Positions 33,701 through 44,649 of a stretch of 64,000 nucleotides of DNA are shown here, one piece after another. Where the stretch lies: contig JAGPNK010000003.1 of the NCBI GenBank assembly GCA_020746835.1, positions 124,001 through 188,000 on the forward strand. Direction: 5' to 3'. Each line of letters begins with the position of its first letter. Position 1 is the stretch's first letter. Source of the DNA: Stachybotrys elegans. Lineage: Eukaryota; Ascomycota; Sordariomycetes; Hypocreales; Stachybotryaceae. The notes under the pieces were generated by a model. The model ran no database searches, was not told the DNA's origin, and worked only from the letters and a program-made list of their open reading frames with translations. The translations under genes were made by a program, and so were the position numbers.

Positions 33701-33911
33701 ATATGCGCCAGTCTGGGATGCTGCTTGGCACACTAATATGTGGCCATCTGATTGTGCTCAAGCGGTGATCGGCGATGCAGCCTGCGAGCCATGCTGGGTG
33801 GTCGAGGTTCGCATTCCATGTTCTCCATCACTAATGACTTCATCATTTGTTGAGAAAATCCGAAAAGAAGCAATCGAGCATGCGACACTCAAAATACGAC
33901 AAAGGTTATAG
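30799..33911 (+). CDS. SulP/STAS transporter of the vacuolar Vsb1 (YGR125W) type, 8 exons, 905 aa
   Basis: The model is join(30799..30968, 31016..31250, 31320..31894, 31958..32030, 32089..32418, 32472..32679, 32734..33120, 33172..33911). Every junction keeps frame and most introns carry CTAAT/CTAAC-like branch points. The membrane part (about residues 1-460) has RGLPSVLLGILFTVLDAVST, MTVGGSLFPGALGAMLIEV, LGRF|IAYFPQTVLTGAIGG and NHELIGQGAANILSG. A STAS domain follows, with VFFGVIPSVEARL, YVIVDMHSVNRVETAAAK and LTLVLSGF. The C-terminal 250 residues resemble the regulatory tail of this group (SRPSDPDIASLFFIVSGTV). Yeast Vsb1 is a vacuolar basic-amino-acid transporter of this architecture. The N-terminal cytosolic region is shorter than in yeast, so an upstream exon may be missing. 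Confidence 0.82.
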
Positions 33912-34313
33912 GCTATCATCTTCCTGAGTTTTAGGTCGGATATCATCTTGGGGCATTTTCGAGAGTAATAAATCACTGGCGTGGGAAGTAGGATTTCAAT
34001 GAGGAACTTCGCTCATTTGTACTGAAGAAAAAATTGAGTTCTTTGACTTGAAAGCATTGTGCCTTAATGGGATACAGACCAGCGACTTCGAGGAGGCCCC
34101 CTGACGATACAGACAATATCAATTTAATAGATGATAACTGGTAAATTGAAAGCAATGTATTAGGCTTGTACAGAAAAAATAAATGCCAAGTTTCTATAAT
34201 ATATACAGATGAAGAATCACCCAAGAGGGGAAACGCTAACCAACCAAATCCCTTTCATTATCGCATCAGAAGATACACCCGCCTACCCGCACGTCTCCAT
34301 TCCTGCTTTGTCC
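33912..34313. other. Convergent intergenic region containing a gene relic
   Basis: It contains a 45-bp stretch (34058-34102) shared with the ankyrin pseudogene at 60.9 kb. Otherwise AT-rich 3' ends of two genes. Confidence 0.5.
34058..34102. repeat. 45-bp relic shared with 60852-60896
   Basis: It is identical over 43 of 45 positions to 60852-60896; the only differences are CC to TT at 34064-34065. On the minus strand both copies encode GGLLEVAGLYPI, next to the ankyrin repeats at 60.9 kb. It is probably a fragment of the same decayed gene family. Confidence 0.65.
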
Positions 34314-35069
34314 TTACTCGAAACGAGGATCGCAAGTCACCTTGTTGACCTCGGCAATCCCGTCGCCGGCAGCATCCAGCTTCCAGGGTCCCTTGTTGCC
34401 GTCGCCAAAGGTCTCCTTGTTCTTGTTGTTGCCGCGGTCGACCAGGACAACCTCGCCGTGGGGTCCCGTGAGCTGGCATCGGAACTTCTGGTTGTCGACA
34501 CCGGGTCCAAGGACAAGCTGGACGGTTCGGAATTTGCCGATGGCGTGGGCGGCGATGTGGTTGGAGATTAGGTGGGCATCGAAGACGACGTGGCGGGCTA
34601 GGCCGGTTTCTTCGTCCAGGAGGTTGACCCGGATCGTGTTCACTTCGAGCGGGCTGATCTTCTTGAACTCGGGGTTGCACTTGATCTTGACGTCGTGGAA
34701 GGGGCCGTCCCGCAATGTCCAAGCATTAGGGTTGCCGTTGTCGCCAAAGTTGAAGTCAATGTTGTTGCCGCGAGTGACAATGATGCGGTTGCCTTCCGAG
34801 TCCTCCAGGGCACATCGGTACTCGTTCTCGATGCCCGGGTATTCTTTCTTGATGCTGTCGCTGAAGAAGATCTTGACCTGGGAGAAGGGGCCGGGGTTGC
34901 GCTCGGATGTGACCTCGCCAGCCCGGTCTGCACGGAAGCCGATGGCTTTCCAGGTAGGGACTCCTTCGCCGGTGAGCTCGACGCTGATGTCCTGGCTGGA
35001 GCGGCTGGTGGGAGGCGCTGCGAAGGCGCTGGAGGCAGCCAGGGCGAGGAGGGTAGTCCTGAAGAACAT
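34314..35069 (-). CDS. Secreted protein with an internal duplication, 251 aa
   Basis: The ATG at 35069 gives the signal peptide MFFRTTLLALAASSAFA. The mature protein contains two similar blocks of about 52-56 residues. The first starts EYRCALEDSEGN and ends VKIKCNPEF; the second starts KFRCQLTGPHGE and ends NKVTCDPRF. Each has RGNN in the middle and an FGD turn, and is bracketed by one cysteine at each end, which suggests one disulfide per repeat. The N-terminal part has beta-rich segments and no cysteines. I recognise no named family. Secreted beta-sandwich duplications of this size are common in fungi. Intronless. Confidence 0.78.
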   Translation of the reverse strand: MFFRTTLLALAASSAFAAPPTSRSSQDISVELTGEGVPTWKAIGFRADRAGEVTSERNPGPFSQVKIFFSDSIKKEYPGIENEYRCALEDSEGNRIIVTRGNNIDFNFGDNGNPNAWTLRDGPFHDVKIKCNPEFKKISPLEVNTIRVNLLDEETGLARHVVFDAHLISNHIAAHAIGKFRTVQLVLGPGVDNQKFRCQLTGPHGEVVLVDRGNNKNKETFGDGNKGPWKLDAAGDGIAEVNKVTCDPRFE

Positions 35070-36307
35070 TTTACAAGACAAGGTTGGAAAGATGATATAA
35101 GGAAACGGCGGTGAGGATCAAGGTCGAAATTAGATTGAGTCGAGCGAGGGTATTGAGTATTGTACTGGTTGTTGATGATGGGTAGAGAATGGGAAAGATG
35201 GGTCTTACATGAAGGAGGATAATGGCACTATTATACAGACGACGAAAGACTTGACTCAATGGTCCTGCCACAACGTAAGCCCCAAATTGTTTGTTGGTTA
35301 GCCGTGGTGTTGGCATGTGTTGTCGAGATGCGCACATGCATGCTCGGCCACTGCTCTTACCAACATGCACCCGAGCAGAAAATAGCACTGCTAGCCAGCT
35401 ACCCCTGTCGACAGCGGGTGGCTCTTGTCCAATCCAGGCTCGTTTCCTCGAAAATGTTTCATGGAGGGCCACCCGGAAACATGGGAACCGGATCTTGGCG
35501 CTGACGCTCGAGCTCTCTCGTTAGGGGTCCCCCCCAGTAGAGTTGGGTGGGTTGGGTGCGCGCTTGGTCTGCTTTCCGAGGGCTGAGCAAGGGAGAGGCC
35601 TCTGCCGTGGCCTTGGAGGGCTGGGGATTTGGAGGCGCAGCCATTCCATTCATTCACTGCTTATTGTTGGCCGCTTGGGCTTCTTGGGCTGCCAACGCTG
35701 ACGGGTTGAAATGTTGGCTCCGGGGTACCGACTAGGCGTCATTAATAGCACCCAGGCGGCCGACGAGGAGTGAGCTGTCATCTGTTATTTCCTTTGGCAA
35801 TGCATTCGACGAAGCCAACAACCATTCAACGTGGGCGCCATGTCGAGGCGAAGACATCCATCCAGATCCCATCGTCAGCACGAGTTGCAGCCCCACTGAA
35901 AATAGCCCTACCTGCTCACCAACAGAATTCTTACCCCTGATTTAAAACTGCCAACTCTCGGCAGGCTACGGATACCGTCTTGGGGGTTCTGGGGCACGAG
36001 CACAGCCGGGTGCATGGCTTGATCCAACACTAAAAGCCTAAAAGCCGCCAATAGCACACACATTCTTTCCCACATGCCTATTCGTCCAGCTCGGATCCGA
36101 AAAGGATACTCAGTCGGGTTGGCAGCGGTAGGCACCAGCCGTTCGTCTGACACTTGGTGGAGATGGGTAAACATGTAAATTACCGCCAGGGTAAACATGT
36201 AAATTACTGGCGGTAAACCAACAGGTCCTTGGGCATTTGTATTGATGTGCTGCCTGCTTCGTGACACTGACCTGCTCCAAGAGAGCTGTGCCAGGTAGAC
36301 AGAGCTT
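35070..36307. other. Intergenic region with a duplicated hairpin-forming element
   Basis: No gene recognised. A tandem 19-bp repeat with inverted arms lies at 36165-36216. Confidence 0.5.
36165..36216. repeat. Duplicated 19-bp repeat with inverted arms
   Basis: GGGTAAACATGTAAATTAC occurs at 36165-36183 and 36189-36207. The sequence TTACCGCCAG (36180-36189) is the reverse complement of CTGGCGGTAA (36207-36216), giving a 10-bp stem and 17-nt loop. It lies about 90 bp downstream of the TXNDC17-like gene end. Confidence 0.75.
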
Positions 36308-36751
36308 CTACTTGGTAAATGCCTCCAAAAGGTCCTTGCGCAGAATCTCGCTCTCTACAAGGCGCCCAGTCTCCTTGATCTCGCCTCCAATCCGCTGGAA
36401 TCGCACCAAGGTCGGGATGTTTTGAACATTCCACGTGGTCCGGAAAGGGTTTGCGGGGTTCCTCCATCTTTTGATGTTCAGTCCTTGCGCGCGACGACGA
36501 GGAAGAAGCTTAGCACGGGGACGAGAGAGGACTTACTCGGGGATCGTTCCGCTCTGGGCAATGGCCAAGGTAGGCTGGCTCTCGGGCTCAAAGGCCGACG
36601 TGATGTGCGGCATGGCGGCCCTGACGTCGGGGCACCAGGGCTTCTTGGTGGCGGCGTCATCGGACGAGATGAAGGCCACGAACAGGGTTTCCCCGGGCAG
36701 ATTCAGGCCGGCTGGGGCTTCTGGGAGCGCAAAGGTGCTGAGGATGGGCAT
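36308..36751 (-). CDS. TXNDC17-like (DUF953) thioredoxin-fold protein, 124 aa
   Basis: The model is complement(join(36308..36467, 36537..36751)). The protein has the small TRP14/TXNDC17 layout: FVAFISSDDAATKKPWCPDV in the first exon, then WRNPANPFRTTWNVQNIPTL, VRFQRIGGEIKETGRLV and the terminal helix ILRKDLLEAFTK. The active site is WCPDV, so the second cysteine of the WCPDC motif is replaced by valine and only a single redox Cys remains. It could act as a monothiol reductase, chaperone-like factor or denitrosylase, but this is inference. Cytosolic. Confidence 0.82.
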
Positions 36752-38447
36752 TGCTGGTGGCTGACTATTGAATGCGATTGTGCTGGAGGTAGGTGATTGG
36801 ATGAGGTCTTTGATGAGAGTGGAAGCGACCGAAGCTAAACCACTCAGCGGTCAGGAACCTACCCTAGAGCCTGATCAAACCATCGCCCGTTTGAGGGGAG
36901 TGCAAGACAGACACGTTCAAAGGTCATTGCTCTAGTTTCCTCTCTTCTGATCTCGTTCCGTAATAAACGTGAAGAGGTAGGCGATAACCGAGCCACAAAT
37001 CCTGACTCAAGACGGACTAGAGTGTTTGAGTTAGTGATCCCGTCAATATGTGTGCAAGTCTTTGTCCTAATACTAGCTGTTCATTGATTGGTGTGAAGTA
37101 GTCACAGAACAGGCCCAAATATCCATCTAAACCGACAAACACTACGAGCTGAAGTCTCATCAAAGTTACTTTAATTCTAACCGAGCCCTGAAATTAAACC
37201 CCGAGCCATCCGAAAGCGCATGTTCTCCGGTTATCACATCCGCGGAGACTTATTTGTAATCGCAGAGGCGCTGGTGGTTTGTAATACGCTTCGCTTGACA
37301 GAACTGCTCGACATGATCTCCATTTCAATCTGTGGGACTGAGATTGATATGCCATGGCGCAAGGCGAGGGGGAGGGAGGATGGTGCATACATACATAATA
37401 ATATCTAGGGCTCAAAAGCGAGCCCATAAAACTGGTCGAAACCCCGCCCCAAAATGAAGGGAGGCCCCATAAGCACCTTGATCGATTGTGATTTGTAATG
37501 GCGTCAAGGTTTCGGAGCAACAACGCACCGCGGGCCGCCATGGCGCAAGTGTCTGATCCGCCTTCTGGGCAGCGAGATGCGCTTTCTTTCGCCGTGTGAG
37601 TCAGAGGTCCAGATTGCTCTGGAAGGTGATTGGCAGGATGGGAATAAGCTCGCCCCTTGGAGCCATCCTGGAGCTGTCGTGGCCGGTCCCTGGAGTCGCT
37701 TGTCGGAGCAAGCAGCCGGCTTTTGTGCCCCTAAACCCAAACTCCGGCCCCAGTCGGAAGATCGACATGGCAGATATACCCTTTCCTCTGCTGCTGGTAA
37801 GCCAAGCCCACTACGCCTGTGCTAATCGAGACACGCAGGCCAAGCAGGCCAAGCACTGAGATGTGTTTGACTGGGGCCACGGGTGTGCTGGGAGCGCCCG
37901 CTGACAGGACACACTGCTGCGTTGCTTTGCTGCTCGATGCACCTGCTTCCAGCCAATGGAATAAACCAGCCGTCAGCCATGTCTCACGTCATACTTTAGA
38001 GTGGTGCCGGAGCACAGCGGTCCAGGACAGGGGCACGAGCTGCCTCATTGCCGGTTGGACGCTTGAGCCCTTAGAGCAGCAGTCTTCCCAGTTGCGGCTC
38101 CTTCGGCGTGCGTCTGTGGCACGTAATTCTCTGCTGGGTGGATCGCGCTGATAGAGTTTTAACACCGACAGAATGAGGTCATTGGCTTGACGCGTCCAAC
38201 GGCGCCATGACGAGGCAGGCATGGGAGATAGCGGTCGGCTGCATTATAAATCAACAAACGACATGTCGCTTTTTTCCCATTATGCCAACTGGCAAATGTC
38301 GGCATATAGTGGATCGCTCCTAGGGTCCTATCGGGATATATTAATACAGCCCTTTCCCCTGTGCTGTATTTGCTTAAGCACGGTAGTATTCATAGCCTAT
38401 AGTTTGTCACTCTCTCGCCCGACTCTCGTCACGGGCAAGCTGCGACA
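36752..38447. other. Bidirectional promoter region of the TXN-like and PDR genes
   Basis: No gene recognised. A TCCGCGGA element (37239-37246), identical to the yeast PDRE consensus, lies 1.2 kb before the transporter. A TATAAA at 38245-38250 is about 200 bp before its ATG. Confidence 0.5.
37239..37246. promoter_or_regulatory. PDRE-like palindrome TCCGCGGA
   Basis: It matches the palindromic PDR response element of yeast (TCCGYGGA). It is located upstream of a PDR-type transporter. Whether a Pdr1-like or AtrR-like factor binds it is unknown, and an 8-mer can occur by chance. Confidence 0.35.
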
Positions 38448-41400
38448 ATGTGGGCAAACACTGTGGACGATCATGCCCTTCGCCGGGTTGACTCGTCTGC
38501 CCAAGCGAGCAACCCTCATCACAACGTCGAGAGGGAAGAGGAGCTTCCTCGGGTTTCCTTGACCGATTCCGACAGCGAGGACACCAACGATGACGAGCGA
38601 CCGAGACCCGGAACCTCCGGCACCTGGGGAGAGCGCGATGCCAGAGAAGTGACGCAGGAGGATGCCATGCGAGAGTACGAGGCCCTCAGGCGCCACTTAA
38701 CACAGGCAGAGCGTACCAAGAGCACCGAGTCGCAGCTTAGCAGGCGATTGAGCCTTTCACAGACCAAGAGCAGACGATCTCAAGCCTCGGCTGCCGAGAG
38801 ACGGATTACGAGTGCGAGCGATGTCGATGTCGAGGCTGCCGAACCGGGCGAGGATGGTTTCGAGCTTGGCCAGTTCATGCGCGAGGGCCACTTTGAGAAG
38901 CGCGGCGAGGAGGGATCCATGAAGAGAGTCGGCGTAATCTATGAGCACCTTACCGTCAAGGGCATCGGAAGCACGGCCGCCTTTGTTCGAACCGTCCCCG
39001 ACGCAATCATTGGTACCTTTGGTCCCGACCTGTACCGCATCCTTTCGACATACATCCCTTTCCTCCGCTCCAAGAACATTCCCACTCGAACGCTTCTCCA
39101 TGACATCACTGGATGCGTGCGAGATGGAGAGATGATGCTCGTCCTGGGCCGCCCGGGCTCCGGCTGCAGCACGTTCCTCAAGGCAGTCAGCAACCGTCGC
39201 GAGTCGTACGCGGCTGTCGAGGGAGAGGTCAGCTACGGAGGCATCTCCGCAGAGAAGCAGCAGAAGCTGTACCGCGGTGAGGTGGTCTACAACGACGAAG
39301 ACGATATCCACTTTGCGACCCTCAGCGTGTGGAAGACGCTGTGTTTCGCTCTCATGAACAAGAGCAAGAGGGCTGTCAAGGGCGACATCCCCATTATTGC
39401 TACCGCGCTCATGAAGATGTTTGGCATCAGCCACACCAAGCACACGCAGGTCGGCGATGAGTACACGCGCGGCGTCTCGGGAGGCGAGCGCAAACGTGTA
39501 TCCATCGCCGAGACGTTGGCCTCCAAGGCGGCCGTAATTGCCTGGGACAACTCTACCCGAGGTCTCGATGCGTCAACCGCTCTCGACTTTGCACGTTCCC
39601 TGCGCATCATGACGGATGTGAGCAACCGCACCACGTTTGTGACCCTGTACCAGGCAGGAGAGAGCATCTACGAGACAATGGACAAGGTCATGGTCATCGA
39701 GCAGGGCCGGCAGATCTTCTCTGGGCCGGCCAGCAAGGCGAAGCAGTACTTCATCGACCTGGGCTTCGAGTGTCCGGAGCGCCAGTCGACGGCTGATTTC
39801 CTGACGTCCGTGACGGACCCCGTCGAGCGCCGGTTCCGACGTGGCTTCGAGAACAAGGCCCCCAGGACGGCCGAGGAGTTTGAGAAGGCGTTCCGGGCGT
39901 CGACCCACTATCAGGACTTGCTGGCCGACGTGGCCTCGTACAAGGAGAGCCTCCGGCTGACAAACTACGAGGACTCCAAGAGATTCGAGGGCGCCGTGCA
40001 GGAGTCCAAGTCCAAGCACGTGTCGGACACGTCTCCGTACACTGTCCCCTTCTACCGGCATGTCCTTGCCTGCCTCAAGCGCGAGGCCTGGCTGCTGTGG
40101 GCGGACCAGACCACGCTCTGGACCAAGTTCTTCATCATCGTCTCTAACGGTCTCATTGTCGGCTCCCTGTTCTACGGCCAGCCCACCAACACTCAGGGCG
40201 TCTTTACCCGCGGCGGAACTGTCTTCTTCTCTATCCTGTTCCTCGGATGGCTCCAGCTTTCCGAGCTTATGAAGGCTGTGACGGGTCGAACCATTGTCCG
40301 TCGGCACAAGGACTATGCATTCTACCCGCCCTCGGCTGTGTCTCTCGCTCGCGTGCTTCTTGATTTCCCCGTCATTGGCATCCAGGTCGTCATATTCGGC
40401 ATCACAATGTACTTTATGACTGGGCTCGACGTCGAGGCCGGCAAGTTCTGGATCTACATGCTCTTCGTCTACACCACCACCATTATGCTTACGGCGCTGT
40501 ACCGCATGTTTGCCAGCTTGTCACCAGAGATTGACACGGCGGTGCGCTTCTCTGGTATTGCTCTCAACCTGCTCATCATCTACACTGGCTACGTAATACC
40601 GAAAACACAGCTATTGAGTGACTACATCTGGTTCGGCTGGATCTACTGGATCAACCCCCTCAGCTACAGCTTCGAGGGCGTATTGACCAATGAGATGTTC
40701 GACCGCATCATGGACTGTGCTCCCTCGCAGCTCGTGCCACAAGGACCTGGCGTCGATCCAGCGTTCCAAGGTTGCGCCGTCACCGGCGCCGAAGTCAACT
40801 CGCGGCAAGTCTCTGGCAGTCGCTATCTAGCCGAGACATACGATTACAGCCGCAGCAATCTCTGGAGAAACTGGGGCGTTGCCATCGCCTTCGGAGTGCT
40901 TTATATCCTCGTCACGGTCGTGGCGACCGAGATGGTCAACTTTGCCGGAGGCGGCGGCGGCGCTCTCATCTTCAAGAAGTCGCGCAAGGCAAAGGCCCAG
41001 GCCCAGAAGGCAGCGGCTCCCACGGATGCGGAAAAGGCAGAGGCCAAAGACAGCAACGGCGACGCATCTTCTCCGAGCGTGCTGGCAGACTCCAAGAGCC
41101 CGAGCAACGGGTCTGACGAGGAGTTTGAGGCTCTGAGCGACAGCCAGTCCATCTTCACATGGCGCGATCTAGAGTACACTGTCCCCTATCTCGGTGGTGA
41201 GCGGAAGCTCCTGAACAAGGTCAATGGCTACGCTCGTCCTGGTGTTTTGGTCGCGCTCATGGGCGCCTCTGGTGCCGGCAAGACTACGCTCCTCAACACG
41301 CTCTCGCAGCGCCAGACCATGGGCGTCGTCAGGGGAGAGATGCAAGTCGACGGACACGCACTCGGGCGCGATTTCCAGCGCAACACGGGCTTCTGCCTCC

Positions 41401-43241
41401 AGGGCGACCTCCACGATCGGACGCAGACGGTCCGCGAGGCCATTGAGTTCTCCGCCCTGCTTCGCCAGGACGCCGCTACGCCTCGCGCCGAGAAGCTCGC
41501 GTATGTCGATCGCATCATCGGCCTGCTTGAGCTCGAGGATCTCCAAGACGCCGTCGTCATGTCGCTCGGGGTGGAGCAGCGCAAGAGGCTGACCATCGGC
41601 GTCGAGCTCGCCGCCAAGCCTTCCCTGCTGCTGTTCCTTGATGAGCCCACGTCCGGCCTCGACTCGCAGTCTGCGTATTCCATTGTTCGCTTTCTCAAGA
41701 AGCTCAGCCGCGCCGGCCAGGCCATCGTCTGCACCATCCACCAGCCCAGCTCCGTTCTAATCGAGCAGTTCGACATGGTCCTGGCGCTGAACCCGGGCGG
41801 CAACACCTTTTACTTTGGCCCCATGGGCCAGGGCGGAAAGGACATCATCAAGTACTTTGCCGACCGCGGTGCCGTCTGCCCGCCCAACAAGAACGTTGCC
41901 GAGTTCATCTTGGAGACGGCGGCCCGGCCGCACAGAAAGCCCGACGGCACCAAGATTGACTGGAATGAGGAGTGGGTAAACAGCGAGGAGGCCCAACGGG
42001 TGATTCTCGAGATTGATGGCCTGGAGCGCACGCGCAGCCAGGCGACGCACCACACCTTGACCGACCCTGGCCACGTCAAGGAGTTTGCGGCGCCTGTCTG
42101 GGTTCAGACGGCCGAGCTGACGAAGCGCATGTTCAGGCAGCACTGGCGCGACCCCTCGTACATCTACGGCAAGCTCTTCACATCTGTCATTGTGGGAATC
42201 TTCAACGGCTTCACCTTTTGGCAGCTGGGCAACTCGATCCAGGACATGCAGAACCGCATGTTCACGGCCTTCCTCATCATCACGATCCCGCCCACCATTG
42301 TCAACGCCGTCGTGCCCAAGTTCTACACCAACCTGGCGCTGTGGCAGGCGCGGGAGCTGCCGTCGCGCATCTACGGCTGGGTGGCCTTTTGCACGGCCAA
42401 CATTGTCTCCGAGATTCCCGCCTCGATTGTCAGCTCGGTCTTGTACTGGGTTCTGTGGTACTGGGCTACCGGGCTGCCGACGGAGAGCTCCGTGTCTGGC
42501 TATGTCTTCCTCATGACCATGCTCATGTTTCTCTTCATGAGCAGTTGGGGACAATGGATCTGCGCCTTTGCACCCAACTTCACTGTCATTTCTAATGTAA
42601 GTTGCCTTTTCCCTTGATTGGCATTCCGCATTCTAACGGTTGTAGGTCCTGCCATTCTTTTTCGTTGTATTCAGTTTGTTCAACGGCGTGGTTCGCCCAT
42701 ACTCGGCACTTCCCGTGTTCTGGAGGTACTGGATGTACTACGTGAATCCATCCACGTATTGGATTGGCGGAGTCCTGGCTGCGACACTGAATGGCATCGA
42801 TGTGAGATGTGACGTCTCCGAGACAGCACGCTTCGACACGCCGCCCGGCCAGACCTGTCAAGACTACGCTGGGGCGTTTGCCTCCCAGGCCGGTGGCTAT
42901 CTTCTCAACCCTGATGCGACCAGTAACTGCGAGTACTGTCCTTTCACGTCGGGTAACCAATATCTCTCGTCGCTTAACATCCAGGCTGACCAGAAATGGA
43001 GAGGTACGGACTATTTCACTATTGGCGTTGCGATTCATGTGCTGACAAGAACATAGACTTTGGCATCTTCCTTGCATTCTGCGTCTCGAATTGGATGCTA
43101 GTATACTTCTTCATTTATACTGTTCGCATCCGGGGCTGGTCGTTTGGGTTTGGGCTGCTGTTTGGCACACTTGGCAAAGGTCTTGCGGTCGTGAAGAAGG
43201 CGTTGGGAAAACTATTCAAGCGAAAGGAGGAATCAGTTTGA
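38448..43241 (+). CDS. PDR-type (ABCG) full-size ABC transporter, 1563 aa
   Basis: Plasma-membrane drug/lipid exporter. The model is join(38448..42596, 42646..43003, 43057..43241). It has the reverse layout NBD-TMD-NBD-TMD. The N-terminus is acidic/Ser-rich. NBD1 has the degenerate PDR Walker A GRPGSGCSTFLK (near residue 234, Cys instead of Lys), the signature VSGGERKRVSIAE and a Walker B ending IAWDNSTRGLD. NBD2 has the canonical GASGAGKTTLLN (near residue 939), the variant signature LGVEQRKRLTIGVELA and LLLFLDEPTSGLD. This asymmetry, with one non-canonical site, is standard for PDR proteins. The last two exons supply the final spans and the tail ending FKRKEESV. The PDR motif region NWMLVYFFIYTVRIRGWSF is intact. 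Substrate unknown; xenobiotic efflux is the usual role. Confidence 0.93.
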
Positions 43242-43581
43242 GTACTAGAAGGTTATTGGGATAGAGGGAAATAGAGAGCTACAAATAACTATTAATAACA
43301 TCAACGAGAATGAATGGTACGGGCATGGATATCCTTCTGAAAGATGGAGTTAGAACCATATATTCTCGAGTACCAGATAGGCAGACGATTTTCCCTATGC
43401 CTGTTAACGATATACCATAGCAACCCCGTAGTGATGGCAGTAACCATTGTGGCCCGCACTTTGTTAGCAACAGTCCCACTTGGAGGAGGATTGCGAGGTC
43501 AAGCAAATGGCCATGTCAATACGTCAAATCAGTGTGCTACCAAGAGATATATCCTTCATCCCAATGCAATATATTACTCCA
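43242..43581. other. Convergent intergenic region
   Basis: 3' ends of the PDR transporter and the DUF6601-like gene. Nothing else seen. Confidence 0.55.
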
Positions 43582-44649
43582 TTAGCCCTTCCGCCATTCC
43601 CTTCGCAGATACCGTGCCCTCTCTAGTTCGCCGCGCCTTGTCCTTAACAAATTATATATGAAGGCAGTCGCAAAAACAATCAAGATGAGACACACAGCAG
43701 ACATAGGCGCAATTATTGAAAACACGGTAAACCCCCACGATACGGCCTGGAAAGTGCCGTCTTCGGATAGGTACTCGGTTTCCAGCCCCAGTTGCATCGC
43801 CGACAAGACCAACAGAATCCACGCGGTGGCGGCAATAATGGCGGACGAGTTTTCAGTGAGAAAGGCCTCGTAGGATGCCCAGTGCGACAAGAAGCGAGTA
43901 GAAAAGGGGCTGTTGCACACCTTGTCAATCATGGCGAGCCGGTTGGCCCGCAGTTCGCCGTAGATGAATCGCGGTGCAACTTCTGCGTAGAGCTGCTCTG
44001 GTCGCAGGCTACTGCTGCCTCCCCGACGGAGGAACTCGCGGACGAAGCGTCGCCAGACCGGCCAGGTCACTTCCTCGGGAATGAGGCCTTTTGCCCGCGC
44101 AATCGAGTAGTCGCTCTCGTGAGCGATAAGAGCCACGTAGGATAGCAGAAAGCCAAGGGCGCACTGGCGAAGGTGTAAATGCGACGTCTTTGACTGGCAT
44201 TCTACGCCGCAGTGGCACTCAAGATGCTCTCTCCAAAAGTGCTGGCGGAACAGGAAGCGAGGTATGGGCTTGAGGATGATACGGCCGGGACTCCAGACGC
44301 AGTGCAAGCTCATCTGCTCGCTCACGGCAACCTCGCGGCCGATGAGGACTTGGAAATGAAGCGGCCGGGGCGGGACGGGCCGCCCGGCTAGCCAGAGATG
44401 GCGGATAATCTGATGGAGCTGCGCCGGATCGAGTTCCTGCTCGAGCAATTCCTCAATGGGGATGTCATCCTGGGCGCGCAAATCTGCGATCTGCCGCACC
44501 GAGGCTGGGAGCAGATCAGAAAAGTCAATGGCCTCTTCCTTGACCCCGCCGCCCTCGAGTCCTAGAAGGTCGCTTGAAAACGGCGCACCTGAAGGCATGG
44601 GGGACATGAACGAGCGTAGGTTGGGCGGGTCGGGTCGGGCATGAAGCAT
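43582..44649 (-). CDS. DUF6601-like fungal membrane protein, 355 aa
   Basis: Single-exon gene. The fungal pattern remembered for DUF6601 is present: RIILKPIPRFLFRQHFWREH, the region ALGFLLSYVALIAHESDYSI, then PEEVTWPVWRRFVREFLRRG, YGELRANRLAMIDKV and two closing transmembrane spans (AAATAWILLVLSAMQLGL and FTVFSIIAPMSAVCLILIVF). It ends in a basic tail, RRGELERARYLRREWRKG. Function unknown; it is probably in an internal membrane. An alternative start 14 codons later (MSPMPSG) is possible. It is divergent from the NLR gene and shares its 740-bp upstream region. Confidence 0.78.
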   Translation of the reverse strand: MLHARPDPPNLRSFMSPMPSGAPFSSDLLGLEGGGVKEEAIDFSDLLPASVRQIADLRAQDDIPIEELLEQELDPAQLHQIIRHLWLAGRPVPPRPLHFQVLIGREVAVSEQMSLHCVWSPGRIILKPIPRFLFRQHFWREHLECHCGVECQSKTSHLHLRQCALGFLLSYVALIAHESDYSIARAKGLIPEEVTWPVWRRFVREFLRRGGSSSLRPEQLYAEVAPRFIYGELRANRLAMIDKVCNSPFSTRFLSHWASYEAFLTENSSAIIAATAWILLVLSAMQLGLETEYLSEDGTFQAVSWGFTVFSIIAPMSAVCLILIVFATAFIYNLLRTRRGELERARYLRREWRKG

